A stretch of DNA of 37,500 nucleotides, from assembly GCF_006874765.1 (NCBI RefSeq), contig NZ_CP040840.1:2040001-2077500 (forward strand). Direction: 5' to 3'. Shown piece after piece: positions 23,991-31,018 of this stretch. Numbering within the stretch: the first letter of the stretch is position 1; every line of letters begins with the position of its first letter. The position numbers were made by a program, and so were the translations under genes. The stretch is from Leptospira weilii (GTDB taxonomy: Bacteria; Spirochaetota; Leptospiria; Leptospirales; Leptospiraceae). The notes below the pieces were generated by a model. That model was not told the DNA's origin. It did not search any database and saw only the letters and a program-made list of their open reading frames with translations.

Positions 23991-24821
23991 ATGAAAATCA
24001 GTATCACAATTATCTTATTTATCCTAATCCTCAATCCGATCGGTTCGGAAGAAACCAAACGAACTTGCATCGAAGGAGATTGCCAAAACGGAAAAGGGAA
24101 AACTAAGAGCGAAGAAGGTGTAATCGCTGAAAGTAATTTTAAGAACGGAAAATTTCATGGTCTGATGAAGGCTTACAAACCAGATGCCCCAGAAAAATAT
24201 TTGGCGATGTATTTTATCAATGGAAAGATAGATACTTCTAAGCCGGTTTCTGATTGGTATGAAAATGGAGATCATTATGAAGGATATTACAATTCCGATA
24301 TGAATATGCACGGCAAAGGGAAATTAACGTATTTAGACGGAAGTGTTCAGTGTGTCTATGAAGGTTCCTTTCAAAACGGTAAAAAGCACGGACCAGGAAA
24401 AATCAAATGCGAAGACGGAACTACCGAGTCCGGAGAATGGAAGAACGACAGGAAATACTTTACGGTTGAACTCGATTTCGTATGTCGCTCCGTAGAGAGA
24501 GTAGACAAATGGGAAGGAGGAACGGTCAGCGGAAAACTCAAATTTCGTATTATGCGAAATGCTCACGAACTACAGACTAAACTAAGTAGGTGGGATGGAA
24601 TACAAGTCGGAGACGACTGGAACGGCTACACAATCGCCGAAGCGGAATACAACGACAAAAACGTGATTGCCACATTCCTGCTATTTATACCATCAGAAAT
24701 GGATAAAGATTTTGATAAACTTGTCGCGCGGACGAGAGATATTCAGGTTCGAGGCAGAGCGATCGGAGTAGCTCACGCAGAAAAACGTTACCCTGTCGTA
24801 TTCGTTGACAAGGTGCAGTAG
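23991..24821 (+). CDS. Exported MORN-repeat protein (phage cargo gene)
   Basis: A 276-residue protein with a Sec signal peptide (MKISITIILFILILNPIGS). It has MORN-type repeats at about 96-118 (YEGYYNSDMNMHGKGKLTY) and 123-145 (YEGSFQNGKKHGPGKIKC), with a degenerate copy around 28-60, and a C-terminal beta domain of unknown type. MORN proteins bind lipid or protein surfaces at membranes. It stands alone on the plus strand between leftward late genes and leftward repressors, which is typical of a lysogenic-conversion cargo gene. A GGGAG lies 9 bases before the ATG. Confidence 0.75.
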   Translation: MKISITIILFILILNPIGSEETKRTCIEGDCQNGKGKTKSEEGVIAESNFKNGKFHGLMKAYKPDAPEKYLAMYFINGKIDTSKPVSDWYENGDHYEGYYNSDMNMHGKGKLTYLDGSVQCVYEGSFQNGKKHGPGKIKCEDGTTESGEWKNDRKYFTVELDFVCRSVERVDKWEGGTVSGKLKFRIMRNAHELQTKLSRWDGIQVGDDWNGYTIAEAEYNDKNVIATFLLFIPSEMDKDFDKLVARTRDIQVRGRAIGVAHAEKRYPVVFVDKVQ

Positions 24822-24837
24822 AAACAAAACGAAAAAG

Positions 24838-24865
24838 AATCGTCTCCTATTTGTGTGAGACGATT
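24838..24865 (-). terminator. Terminator hairpin between MORN gene and repressor 1
   Basis: A perfect 9-bp inverted repeat (AATCGTCTC / GAGACGATT) with a 10-base loop. Read on the minus strand it is followed by CTTTTTCGTTTTG, so it would end the repressor transcript coming from 25418. It also lies just after the MORN stop and may end that transcript too, although the plus side lacks a T run. Confidence 0.65.
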
Positions 24866-25039
24866 ATGAAAAAAATCACAGACATAGACGACGAGTTAAA
24901 AACTGAGTTAAAAGCTCTTCTGTATAACTTTGTAAGAGATCTAAAAAAAGGAACAGCTTCGCTGATAGAACTAATCGCAGAATATCAGGTAAAAATCAGT
25001 CAAGTTTTTCGGGAAAAAGTCGATCGAAAAAAATCTTAA
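24866..25039 (+). CDS. Small hypothetical protein facing repressor 1
   Basis: A 57-residue frame from ATG 24866 (an upstream ATG at 24851 is also open) with an amphipathic charged helix (DDELKTELKALLYNF) and a basic end. It starts directly at the end of the terminator stem, and its only purine run (GAGACG) lies inside that stem, so translation would depend on the hairpin being open. It overlaps the 3' end of the opposite repressor gene by 44 bases. It may be a gene or a chance ORF. Confidence 0.4.
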   Translation: MKKITDIDDELKTELKALLYNFVRDLKKGTASLIELIAEYQVKISQVFREKVDRKKS

Positions 25040-25418
25040 AAAGTTTTTTATCGGATCGACTGAGTTCTAAAATTCTTTGTATCTCCTGCCTCATTCCGGA
25101 TTCGTCGATCTGTCTCATAAAGACACGATCTCTTTCAATATCTTCGAATCGATCATGATTCTCCTGGGTCAGTTCTGAAAAAATTTCAGTTGGAATCTTT
25201 TTGTCGCCATCCCCAAAAAGCACCCAAAACGGATTATATCCAAGCGACTTCATGATTGCATATGCAAAGTCAAAACCTACGGCGCGGTTTCCGTTCAGAT
25301 AGGCGCTTATAGTTGTTGGTTTGACGCCACCCTTTTTAGCCAGGTGGTTTTGTCGCAGTCCGGTCTCGGACAGAATTATGCGGAGCCTATCGATCGAATC
25401 TTTGCCTTTCTGTGTCAT
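24996..25418 (-). CDS. XRE-family repressor 1
   Basis: A 140-residue protein with an N-terminal helix-turn-helix (residues 10-55: LRIILSETGLRQNHLAKKGG, TTISAYLNGNR), then the FWVLFGDGDK motif common to phage CI-like XRE proteins, and a helical charged C-terminus. No Shine-Dalgarno precedes the ATG, suggesting a leaderless message as in lambda cI. It is the second of two such genes in the switch region. Target and partner are unknown. Confidence 0.85.
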   Translation of the reverse strand: MTQKGKDSIDRLRIILSETGLRQNHLAKKGGVKPTTISAYLNGNRAVGFDFAYAIMKSLGYNPFWVLFGDGDKKIPTEIFSELTQENHDRFEDIERDRVFMRQIDESGMRQEIQRILELSRSDKKLFKIFFDRLFPEKLD

Positions 25419-25436
25419 ATTGTTTACAATTGAACA
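25419..25436. promoter_or_regulatory. Operator-like repeat at repressor 1 start
   Basis: ATTGTTT at 25419 and the arms TGTT (25421-25424) and AACA (25433-25436) flank a CAATTG-like centre, directly upstream of the repressor ATG. The ATTGTTT half also occurs in the early operator at 26247. The rest of the gap to 25622 holds a TTGACT hexamer (about 25444) and a CTAAT/ATTAG palindrome near 25477, but no gene. Confidence 0.4.
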
Positions 25437-25622
25437 TTTTTCATTGACTGTTGTGGTTCGTGTGAAATAGTTGTGCTAATGTGAATTAGTGATGATTATC
25501 GGAATTCTTTAAGCCATAATCAAGATTTTTTTTCAGAAATATGCGTTTGTGTAATAAACTTTTGTCCAGAGTGGGCAATATGCTAAAGAATACATAAAAT
25601 TTCGGGAATTGGTGTTGGAGAG

Positions 25623-25799
25623 ATGAAGATTCAAAATAGTGATTTAAAATCGGAAGACGAACATCCATCTGCTCCAGTTTTGAGAGAATTTTTTACTGCC
25701 CGAATTCACCTATTTTTAGATTCGGACCTGGATTTTGAAGTTTTGATCCATAACCTGGCAGTGGAAACCAAATCCGTAATGAATCCGTGGATTGACTGA
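25623..25799 (+). CDS. Small hypothetical protein between the two repressors
   Basis: A 58-residue protein (MKIQNSDLKSEDEHPSAPVL...), acidic, with GGAG just before its ATG, ending 3 bases before the stop of convergent repressor 2. Residues of about 20-55 form two amphipathic helices. It is divergent from repressor 1 and so may share its control region. No family is recognised. It could be an antirepressor or a lysis/lysogeny modulator. Confidence 0.5.
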   Translation: MKIQNSDLKSEDEHPSAPVLREFFTARIHLFLDSDLDFEVLIHNLAVETKSVMNPWID

Positions 25800-25802
25800 C
25801 GT

Positions 25803-26234
25803 TTATTTGGCCGTATTAACTGGTTTCCAACTTTTCAGCATTGCCTTGATCGCGCCCCGTTCCTCTTCGGACAAATCCCTGTCTAATTCCAAAAAGTCGT
25901 CAACTGTAAGCTTGAGGAGAGGGCGTTTACGCAGAAGCTGCAAAATCCGGAACTCGGCTCCTAAACGTTCATTACGTTCCTTGTTTTGCTCCGGCTGACT
26001 AATCATTTCTCCTTCGCCAGTAATCAACCAAACCGGATTTAGGTTGAATTCATATTCCATCGTTTTGATAACGGAGCCAGGTATTCCAAATCTTCCCCTC
26101 TGCCAAGAACTAATACTGGAGCGAGACGCTCCAATCCGCTTAGAAAATTCCTCCTGGGTGATCCCCGTTGCCTTAAAAAAAACAGAAAATCGTTCGGCGA
26201 TATTGATATTATTTTTTTTGTTTGTTTCTAACAT
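25803..26234 (-). CDS. XRE-family repressor 2 (early-operon repressor, CI/c-like)
   Basis: A 143-residue protein with a helix-turn-helix at about 14-60 (FKATGITQEEFSKRIGAS, SSISSWQRGRFGIP) and the NPVWLITGEGEM motif of CI-like repressors, followed by a helical oligomerisation region (LTVDDFLELDRDLSEEERG). It is divergent from the early operon and borders the operator at 26247-26265, so it is the best candidate for the lysogeny repressor. There is no Shine-Dalgarno before the ATG (26234), so translation may be leaderless. Confidence 0.85.
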   Translation of the reverse strand: MLETNKKNNINIAERFSVFFKATGITQEEFSKRIGASRSSISSWQRGRFGIPGSVIKTMEYEFNLNPVWLITGEGEMISQPEQNKERNERLGAEFRILQLLRKRPLLKLTVDDFLELDRDLSEEERGAIKAMLKSWKPVNTAK

Positions 26235-26240
26235 TTTTTA

Positions 26241-26268
26241 TTGACAATTGTTTGATTCTAACAATCAT
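26241..26268 (+). promoter_or_regulatory. Early promoter with operator
   Basis: TTGACA (26241-26246) is a perfect -35 for the rightward early operon, with AATCAT (26263-26268) as a weak -10 at 16 bp. Between them lies the inverted repeat ATTGTT-7-AACAAT (26247-26265). A repressor bound there would block polymerase. The early operon's first gene starts about 75 bases downstream. Confidence 0.6.
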
Positions 26269-26341
26269 GCGATCTACAGGCTTGCCCCTGCATTAGAAGC
26301 ATCGGTGAAGCCAGGCATAGAATCAAGGAGAAATCAAGCAA

Positions 26342-26668
26342 ATGAGCGTAGCGAACATTGAACCGAACTGGATACACAGATTTCGAAAACTCTCAAATCG
26401 GATTTTTTCGTATTTCGTAATTTCGCTCCACTGGATTTCTTTCATGTTTCGTATCCCAAGATTCCAGGAATATATAGAAGATATTCGGTTTAATGGGCTT
26501 CAAATACTCAATCTAAAAATTCACAAAGCGCTGCACCGAGACTTGCCGCGCCAATTTCTACACATAGCTATCACGATCATAAGCGTTAGGTTACATATCA
26601 ACTTGTATGCACGAGACGGCTTTTACGTTCAGAGAAACCTCAAGCGCTTTCCGAAAGAGGAGGTTTAA
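26342..26668 (+). CDS. First early protein, hypothetical, basic and hydrophobic
   Basis: A 108-residue protein, strongly basic, with two hydrophobic stretches (FSYFVISLHWISFMF at about 22-36 and IAITIISVRLHINLY). An AAGGAG precedes the ATG. It is the first product expected after loss of repression. It may be membrane-associated. No family is recognised. Confidence 0.6.
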   Translation: MSVANIEPNWIHRFRKLSNRIFSYFVISLHWISFMFRIPRFQEYIEDIRFNGLQILNLKIHKALHRDLPRQFLHIAITIISVRLHINLYARDGFYVQRNLKRFPKEEV

Positions 26669-26669
26669 A

Positions 26670-26888
26670 GTGAACGCGATCAAACAACGGGAAGAGATCC
26701 AAAGAGAAATCGTATACCGCTACAAATATATGAGCACATTCGCAAAACGCAATCACCTAAACGAACGACTAACGTATGAATTTTTCTCCGGGAGAAATAA
26801 CAATCGCCGGGTGATCGCAGCGCTCAACGCAGAAGGATTTAAAAATATAGAATTAGTTCTCACCAAAGACGCAGGAAGCGCGGCATGA
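26670..26888 (+). CDS. Small HTH protein (Ner/BcepMu gp16-like)
   Basis: A 72-residue protein. FAKRNHLNERLTYEFFSGR followed by RRVIAALNAEGF fits the small helix-turn-helix family found early in BcepMu-like transposable phages, comparable in role to Mu Ner. The GTG at 26670 is chosen as start because GAGGAGG lies 6 bases upstream; a longer upstream frame has no ribosome site. It probably turns down early transcription or repressor expression. Confidence 0.65.
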   Translation: MNAIKQREEIQREIVYRYKYMSTFAKRNHLNERLTYEFFSGRNNNRRVIAALNAEGFKNIELVLTKDAGSAA

Positions 26889-27106
26889 ATCCTGTGTTTG
26901 GAATCAAAATACATCGCAAACGGGTGGCCGATTCGGTTCTCAGAATCAAAAGCGAATCGAACAAAAGCCCGATGGAAATTCTACTCTCTCGTTGTGCGAT
27001 CTACGAATACTTCATCGATGATGCCGGACTAAAGAAACAATTCATGAAGTGGGTGGAAAAGAAAAAAACTTCCGAAAGAGATTCATTCAATGGCAAACAC
27101 AACTAA
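26885..27106 (+). CDS. Hypothetical early protein
   Basis: A 73-residue basic protein (MNPVFGIKIHRKRVADSVL...) with an ATG overlapping the previous stop. Helical and hydrophilic, no known motif. It lies in the early operon between DNA-binding genes. Confidence 0.6.
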   Translation: MNPVFGIKIHRKRVADSVLRIKSESNKSPMEILLSRCAIYEYFIDDAGLKKQFMKWVEKKKTSERDSFNGKHN

Positions 27107-27365
27107 ATTCGATAGGGTTCGTAAGCGTTTTCTCTGTGATCATTCCGCAGAATTGCGAGACAAGGGATTGATCGCGCACTTTATTTTTGATCGCTGTTGG
27201 AACAGAATCCCCAACGGCCTCATCAGAAAATTAAATACGGAAGAACTTCTCTCTTATATCAAAATTCATGTCCTTCCCGCAGAGATCGCATCGACCCAAG
27301 GTTTCTCCAAAAATGGATACAAATCCAATCTGCCGAAGGAACATACATTGGAAACTTTCGCATGA
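27090..27365 (+). CDS. Hypothetical early protein
   Basis: A 91-residue basic protein (MANTTKFDRVRKRFL...). It overlaps the previous gene by 17 bases and the next by 4. The repeated basic and aromatic residues (FDRCWNRIPNGLIRKL) could suit nucleic-acid binding, but no family is recognised. Confidence 0.6.
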   Translation: MANTTKFDRVRKRFLCDHSAELRDKGLIAHFIFDRCWNRIPNGLIRKLNTEELLSYIKIHVLPAEIASTQGFSKNGYKSNLPKEHTLETFA

Positions 27366-27595
27366 AATTTATTAATTCGCCTTTCCCATCCAATTTGTCT
27401 GATTGCAACCCAGGCAACCCCTCTCCCCTCGGTGGAGGTAACTCCATCGAGGGCATTTTTTCGGATTCAAAGACTCCGCAATGCTCTATGTGCGGCCAGG
27501 CTTCGGTAACAGTTTATCAATTTGAACTTTGTAAACCATGCTTAAGTAAGTGGTTCAAACAACTCAGACCTTTACTCGATTCGGTAAGAATATGA
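27362..27595 (+). CDS. Small zinc-ribbon protein
   Basis: A 77-residue protein with a C-terminal CSMC-13-CKPC pair (a CxxC...CxxC zinc ribbon), preceded by a Gly/Ser/Pro-rich disordered N-terminus. I chose the ATG at 27362, which overlaps the previous stop (ATGA), rather than an upstream start. Zinc ribbons of this size in phage early operons often bind DNA, RNA or RNA polymerase. Confidence 0.6.
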   Translation: MKFINSPFPSNLSDCNPGNPSPLGGGNSIEGIFSDSKTPQCSMCGQASVTVYQFELCKPCLSKWFKQLRPLLDSVRI

Positions 27596-28065
27596 CTCTT
27601 TTAACGGTAGCGAAATTCTTTCTCGAAAACCCGAGTGTTCCGCTCCGGCCCGTGCACGTAGCAAGACGACTAACGCGTCCGGAGAAAACAATCTACCGCG
27701 CGATCAAGATCCTAAGTCGATGGAGTTTGGTAGAAGAACATGAAGGGTTATATATTTTAAATCCGGATACAATCGAGGGAAAGAATCCGATCCAAAGGGC
27801 AACCGGAACCGGAGCCGTATATATACTAATCCATCTACTTCCGGGAAAGAGCTTTTTCAGTGGAGAGTTTAGACTCCTCACTGGAATTCAATCCTTGGAA
27901 CGCGCAAAGCGAAAATTAACACAGGCAAATCTAATTTTACCAGATCAAGAAAATGGCCTATTTTTCTCGGAAAGCTTTCGCTGGCAGCTTACGCCAAAAA
28001 TTCAAACCAAACTGGGTCAGACTCAGGCTTATCTAAGAACGTTGAGGAAAGTCTATGGAAAATGA
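27592..28065 (+). CDS. Winged-helix early protein
   Basis: A 157-residue protein. Residues 1-55 (LTVAKFFLENPSVPLRPVHV, KTIYRAIKILSRWSLVEE, YIL) form a winged helix of the kind that senses or binds DNA, with a second similar unit around 75-120 (FFSGEFRLLTGIQSLERAKR, LTQANLIL). The start overlaps the zinc-ribbon stop. It may regulate early genes or assist transposition. The family is not identified. Confidence 0.6.
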   Translation: MTLLTVAKFFLENPSVPLRPVHVARRLTRPEKTIYRAIKILSRWSLVEEHEGLYILNPDTIEGKNPIQRATGTGAVYILIHLLPGKSFFSGEFRLLTGIQSLERAKRKLTQANLILPDQENGLFFSESFRWQLTPKIQTKLGQTQAYLRTLRKVYGK

Positions 28066-28429
28066 GAATACGAGGACATTAGAAAACTCTTATGTCCTCA
28101 GACGTCCACGAGGCAAAAAGCTTCCACCCTTAATAAGAAAGCAGTTAGGTCCGATTGAGGGCAAATCATCAATGCGCGCAATCGCTCGCGATTATGGTGT
28201 TAATTTTAGAAATCTTTCAGCAACGGCCTACGGAGAACGCAAAACTCCCCATCTGATCCAAATCTTGGAAATGGAGTTCAATCTCCCAATTGAGGAAATT
28301 AGGGCAATCTTCCAAAAGGCGAGAGAGACTCGAAACGCCTTTCTAAAACAACAGGCAGAGAATGCGATAAAAATATCTCAAAGCGAAGAAACGAAAGCGA
28401 TTCTAAAAAATATGGGACTCAAGGTATAG
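28055..28429 (+). CDS. Hypothetical early HTH-like protein
   Basis: A 124-residue basic protein with a possible helix-turn-helix (SSMRAIARDYGVNFRNLSAT, residues about 38-57) and a charged helical C-terminus (IFQKARETRNAFLKQQAENA). A GAGG lies 7 bases before the ATG. It overlaps the previous gene by 11 bases. Confidence 0.55.
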   Translation: MENENTRTLENSYVLRRPRGKKLPPLIRKQLGPIEGKSSMRAIARDYGVNFRNLSATAYGERKTPHLIQILEMEFNLPIEEIRAIFQKARETRNAFLKQQAENAIKISQSEETKAILKNMGLKV

Positions 28430-28433
28430 CAGG

Positions 28434-29312
28434 ATGACAACCAAATCAGCGTTAGACGAATACAAAGACGAAATAGAAGACTCGGACAGTAGAATGTCAC
28501 AACCGGAAACAGCTCTGACGATTCCAAGCGAGAGCGAGGCGAGAGAATTTTCACCGGAACAAAGGAAAGCCCTGGCGCAATTGTATATTACGCAAGCCAG
28601 GGTAAACATTTTTCAAACCGCGTTAGCGTTGGCAGCGATTCGAAATTTGGAGTTGTATCGGGAATTAGGATATGAGGCGTTCGGGGATTGTGTCGAGCAA
28701 GAACTCGACATGAACGGCAGAACAGCATTAGAATATGTGAATGCGATTGAATCCTTTGGACTGGGTGACCGAGTTAAACAACTCATGGAGGCCTCTCCAA
28801 AGAGATTTCTGCAAGCTGCGAAAGAAGTTCGCCAGAAGCAAATGGAAGGAGAAATTCTAACCCTTTCCGACGGCACAGTTGTTTCCGCGGAAGAGTTTCT
28901 CGCAGAAAGAATTTCTACGTTAGATAATTCGTCAAAGAAAAAAATCAAATCCCTCGAAACAGAAAATCAAACCGTAAAGGCGGAAGCCGAACTGCTTCGA
29001 AAAAAACAAACAAACTTAGAGAAGTCTATCCAAAAGAAGGACGAACAGCTCGATGTTCTCAGAAAATCCAAGGACATCGATCCGGATAAATTACTCAAAA
29101 TCAAAAACCAGCGCGACGCGGAAAAGATGATCGATGAGTGCAATGCGTCGATTCTAGAAGCTCTGCAAAAGATTGAGTTGATCCCGGAAGAATCTCGAAA
29201 CGGCGCGCTTGGAATTTATCTCTCTCGCACAATCGCAACGATGGAGATCTCGCTCAAAACTCTCAAAATGGCTTGGTCAAACCATATCTTCCAAGGAGAG
29301 ACGCAAGAGTGA
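28434..29312 (+). CDS. Coiled-coil early protein upstream of transposase
   Basis: A 292-residue protein with a helical N-terminal domain (ALALAAIRNLELYRELGYEA... like DUF3102-type phage proteins) and a long coiled coil at about 165-215 (SLETENQTVKAEAELLRKKQ). It overlaps the transposase start by 4 bases. It may hold protein-DNA complexes together during transposition or partition. This is inferred from position. Confidence 0.6.
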   Translation: MTTKSALDEYKDEIEDSDSRMSQPETALTIPSESEAREFSPEQRKALAQLYITQARVNIFQTALALAAIRNLELYRELGYEAFGDCVEQELDMNGRTALEYVNAIESFGLGDRVKQLMEASPKRFLQAAKEVRQKQMEGEILTLSDGTVVSAEEFLAERISTLDNSSKKKIKSLETENQTVKAEAELLRKKQTNLEKSIQKKDEQLDVLRKSKDIDPDKLLKIKNQRDAEKMIDECNASILEALQKIELIPEESRNGALGIYLSRTIATMEISLKTLKMAWSNHIFQGETQE

Positions 29313-31018
29313 AACAATTAGATCCAGATTTGTTTTACGAATTTTATTCGGCCTGGAAAGAGGCGCCGTCGAAATTTTCCAAAGGCGAAATGATGCGCAA
29401 AGCCGCGTCGGCCTTTGGATTGTCGGAAGACGCAATTCGCAGAAGATTCGAAAAATATAATATTGGATCGGAATTGGCTATTGTTGCGGGCGAGAAAAAA
29501 GGAAAGCGAAAATCAAATCTAAACCCGGAGCGGATGGATCTGCGGGAAACCGAAGCGAAGATCATTGCGGAAATTGTTTACTCAAATCTGTCCGGCAAAG
29601 AACCAAAACCGATCTCGATGAAACTCGCTCTAAGACGAGCGCGTAACAGCGGACAGATTCAACTTCCCTGGACGGAGTCTACCGCAAACCGGTGGCTGAA
29701 TCGTCTCGGTTTAGGCAGACACGAAATGCGATCACCGGAAGCGTCTCGACATTGGAAAGAACCATACTCCAACGCGACTCACATGGTAGATGCTTCCGTT
29801 GCAAGTCGATACTACCTAAATCCACGAGGAAAAATCGAACAGCGTTGGTTCTTGGATGATAAGGACGAAGAGACCGCAATGCTAAAAGATAGCCTCATTA
29901 AGGTTTGGGTTTACGCACTGGTTGATGTTTTTTCAAAAGTTTTCTTTGTATGGGCGTATGGCGGGAAAGCCATAACCCCAGGAGCAAAACATCGAGGAGA
30001 AAACGCAACAGATTATCTCGACTTTTTCAAACGCGCTTGGTTACCAAAAACAGATCGTCGAAATCCATTCGAAGGTATTTCTGAATTCGTTTACTCCGAC
30101 GAAGGTTCTGGCTTAAAGGGATCACGATCCACGTTAAAACGATTAGGAACAAAACTAATCATGCACAGGCCGGGCGTTCCCAAGGCAAAGGGGCCCGTGG
30201 AACGTCGAATCGGCGTTTTTAAAAATATTGTAGAACCCGCAATCGACGGGAAACGATTCAAGGACTTGGAGGAATTCAACGATTTTCTAACGTTATATAC
30301 CATTCACGAAAATCAAATCAGTGGGAGATTTGATCTTTGGTTGGAAGGAACAAAAGAAAAGCCGGTCAAGCGAATCACAGAACAAAATTTTTACGACGCT
30401 ACGGTTACATTCGACAAACGAGTCGTAAACAACTACGGCTGTATCGAATACCGAAACCATTCTTACGGAGTCGCCTTGGATCTGGTAGGGCAAAACGTCA
30501 CTCTATTCAGGGATCGCGACGGCAACCTCGTAGCAGAAGATAAATTAGGAAATCTGTATATCTGCAATCCGGACGGAGCGAGAAGCATATCGCAACATAC
30601 GGGATTCCAAACGCAATCATCAGACACATGGCTGAAAACCGATCGGATGAGGCTGCGAGACGAAATCCGTGAGGGTGCCAAGAAACAGCGGAAAATCTTT
30701 ACGATCGACGACCTCTTTCCTCAATCCGAGTTGGAAAATCTTAGATACTTTCCGGCGAACGCTGTCCCTGTTGAAACACCCGCAACGATGGCACCGAGCG
30801 AGTTCACCGATGTAGAATCGGCGTGGAGTTATATCGAACGACGACTTTTAATCTACCGTTCCGAAATGCCAGTGGACCTCTTCGAAGCCGTTCAAGCGCG
30901 GCTTGATTCGAGTCTTGCCCTCAAAGGCTCGATCACAAACCAAGAAATATACGAACTTTTGAATATTCTAAATAACATTGATTTTGAATCTAACGATTCT
31001 AAGGAGAGCGCGGAATGA
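29309..31018 (+). CDS. MuA-like DDE transposase
   Basis: A 569-residue protein. After an N-terminal DNA-binding region (HTH around 25-50, then KKGKRKSN linker and a second HTH near 105-135), the RNase H-like core carries D161 in HMVDASVASR, D264 in VYSDEGSGL and E298 in KGPVERR, a DD-35-E-like triad. The C-terminus has a beta barrel (YRNHSYGVALDLVGQNVTLF) as in Mu A and a terminal helical region. It cuts and joins phage ends. The GTG at 29309 is the start, supported by AAGGAG upstream. Confidence 0.93.
   Translation: MKQLDPDLFYEFYSAWKEAPSKFSKGEMMRKAASAFGLSEDAIRRRFEKYNIGSELAIVAGEKKGKRKSNLNPERMDLRETEAKIIAEIVYSNLSGKEPKPISMKLALRRARNSGQIQLPWTESTANRWLNRLGLGRHEMRSPEASRHWKEPYSNATHMVDASVASRYYLNPRGKIEQRWFLDDKDEETAMLKDSLIKVWVYALVDVFSKVFFVWAYGGKAITPGAKHRGENATDYLDFFKRAWLPKTDRRNPFEGISEFVYSDEGSGLKGSRSTLKRLGTKLIMHRPGVPKAKGPVERRIGVFKNIVEPAIDGKRFKDLEEFNDFLTLYTIHENQISGRFDLWLEGTKEKPVKRITEQNFYDATVTFDKRVVNNYGCIEYRNHSYGVALDLVGQNVTLFRDRDGNLVAEDKLGNLYICNPDGARSISQHTGFQTQSSDTWLKTDRMRLRDEIREGAKKQRKIFTIDDLFPQSELENLRYFPANAVPVETPATMAPSEFTDVESAWSYIERRLLIYRSEMPVDLFEAVQARLDSSLALKGSITNQEIYELLNILNNIDFESNDSKESAE

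Noticed and set aside
26607..26669. Longer form of the small HTH protein starting at 26607
   Set aside because: The extension overlaps the previous gene and has no ribosome site, whereas the GTG at 26670 has a perfectly spaced GAGGAGG.
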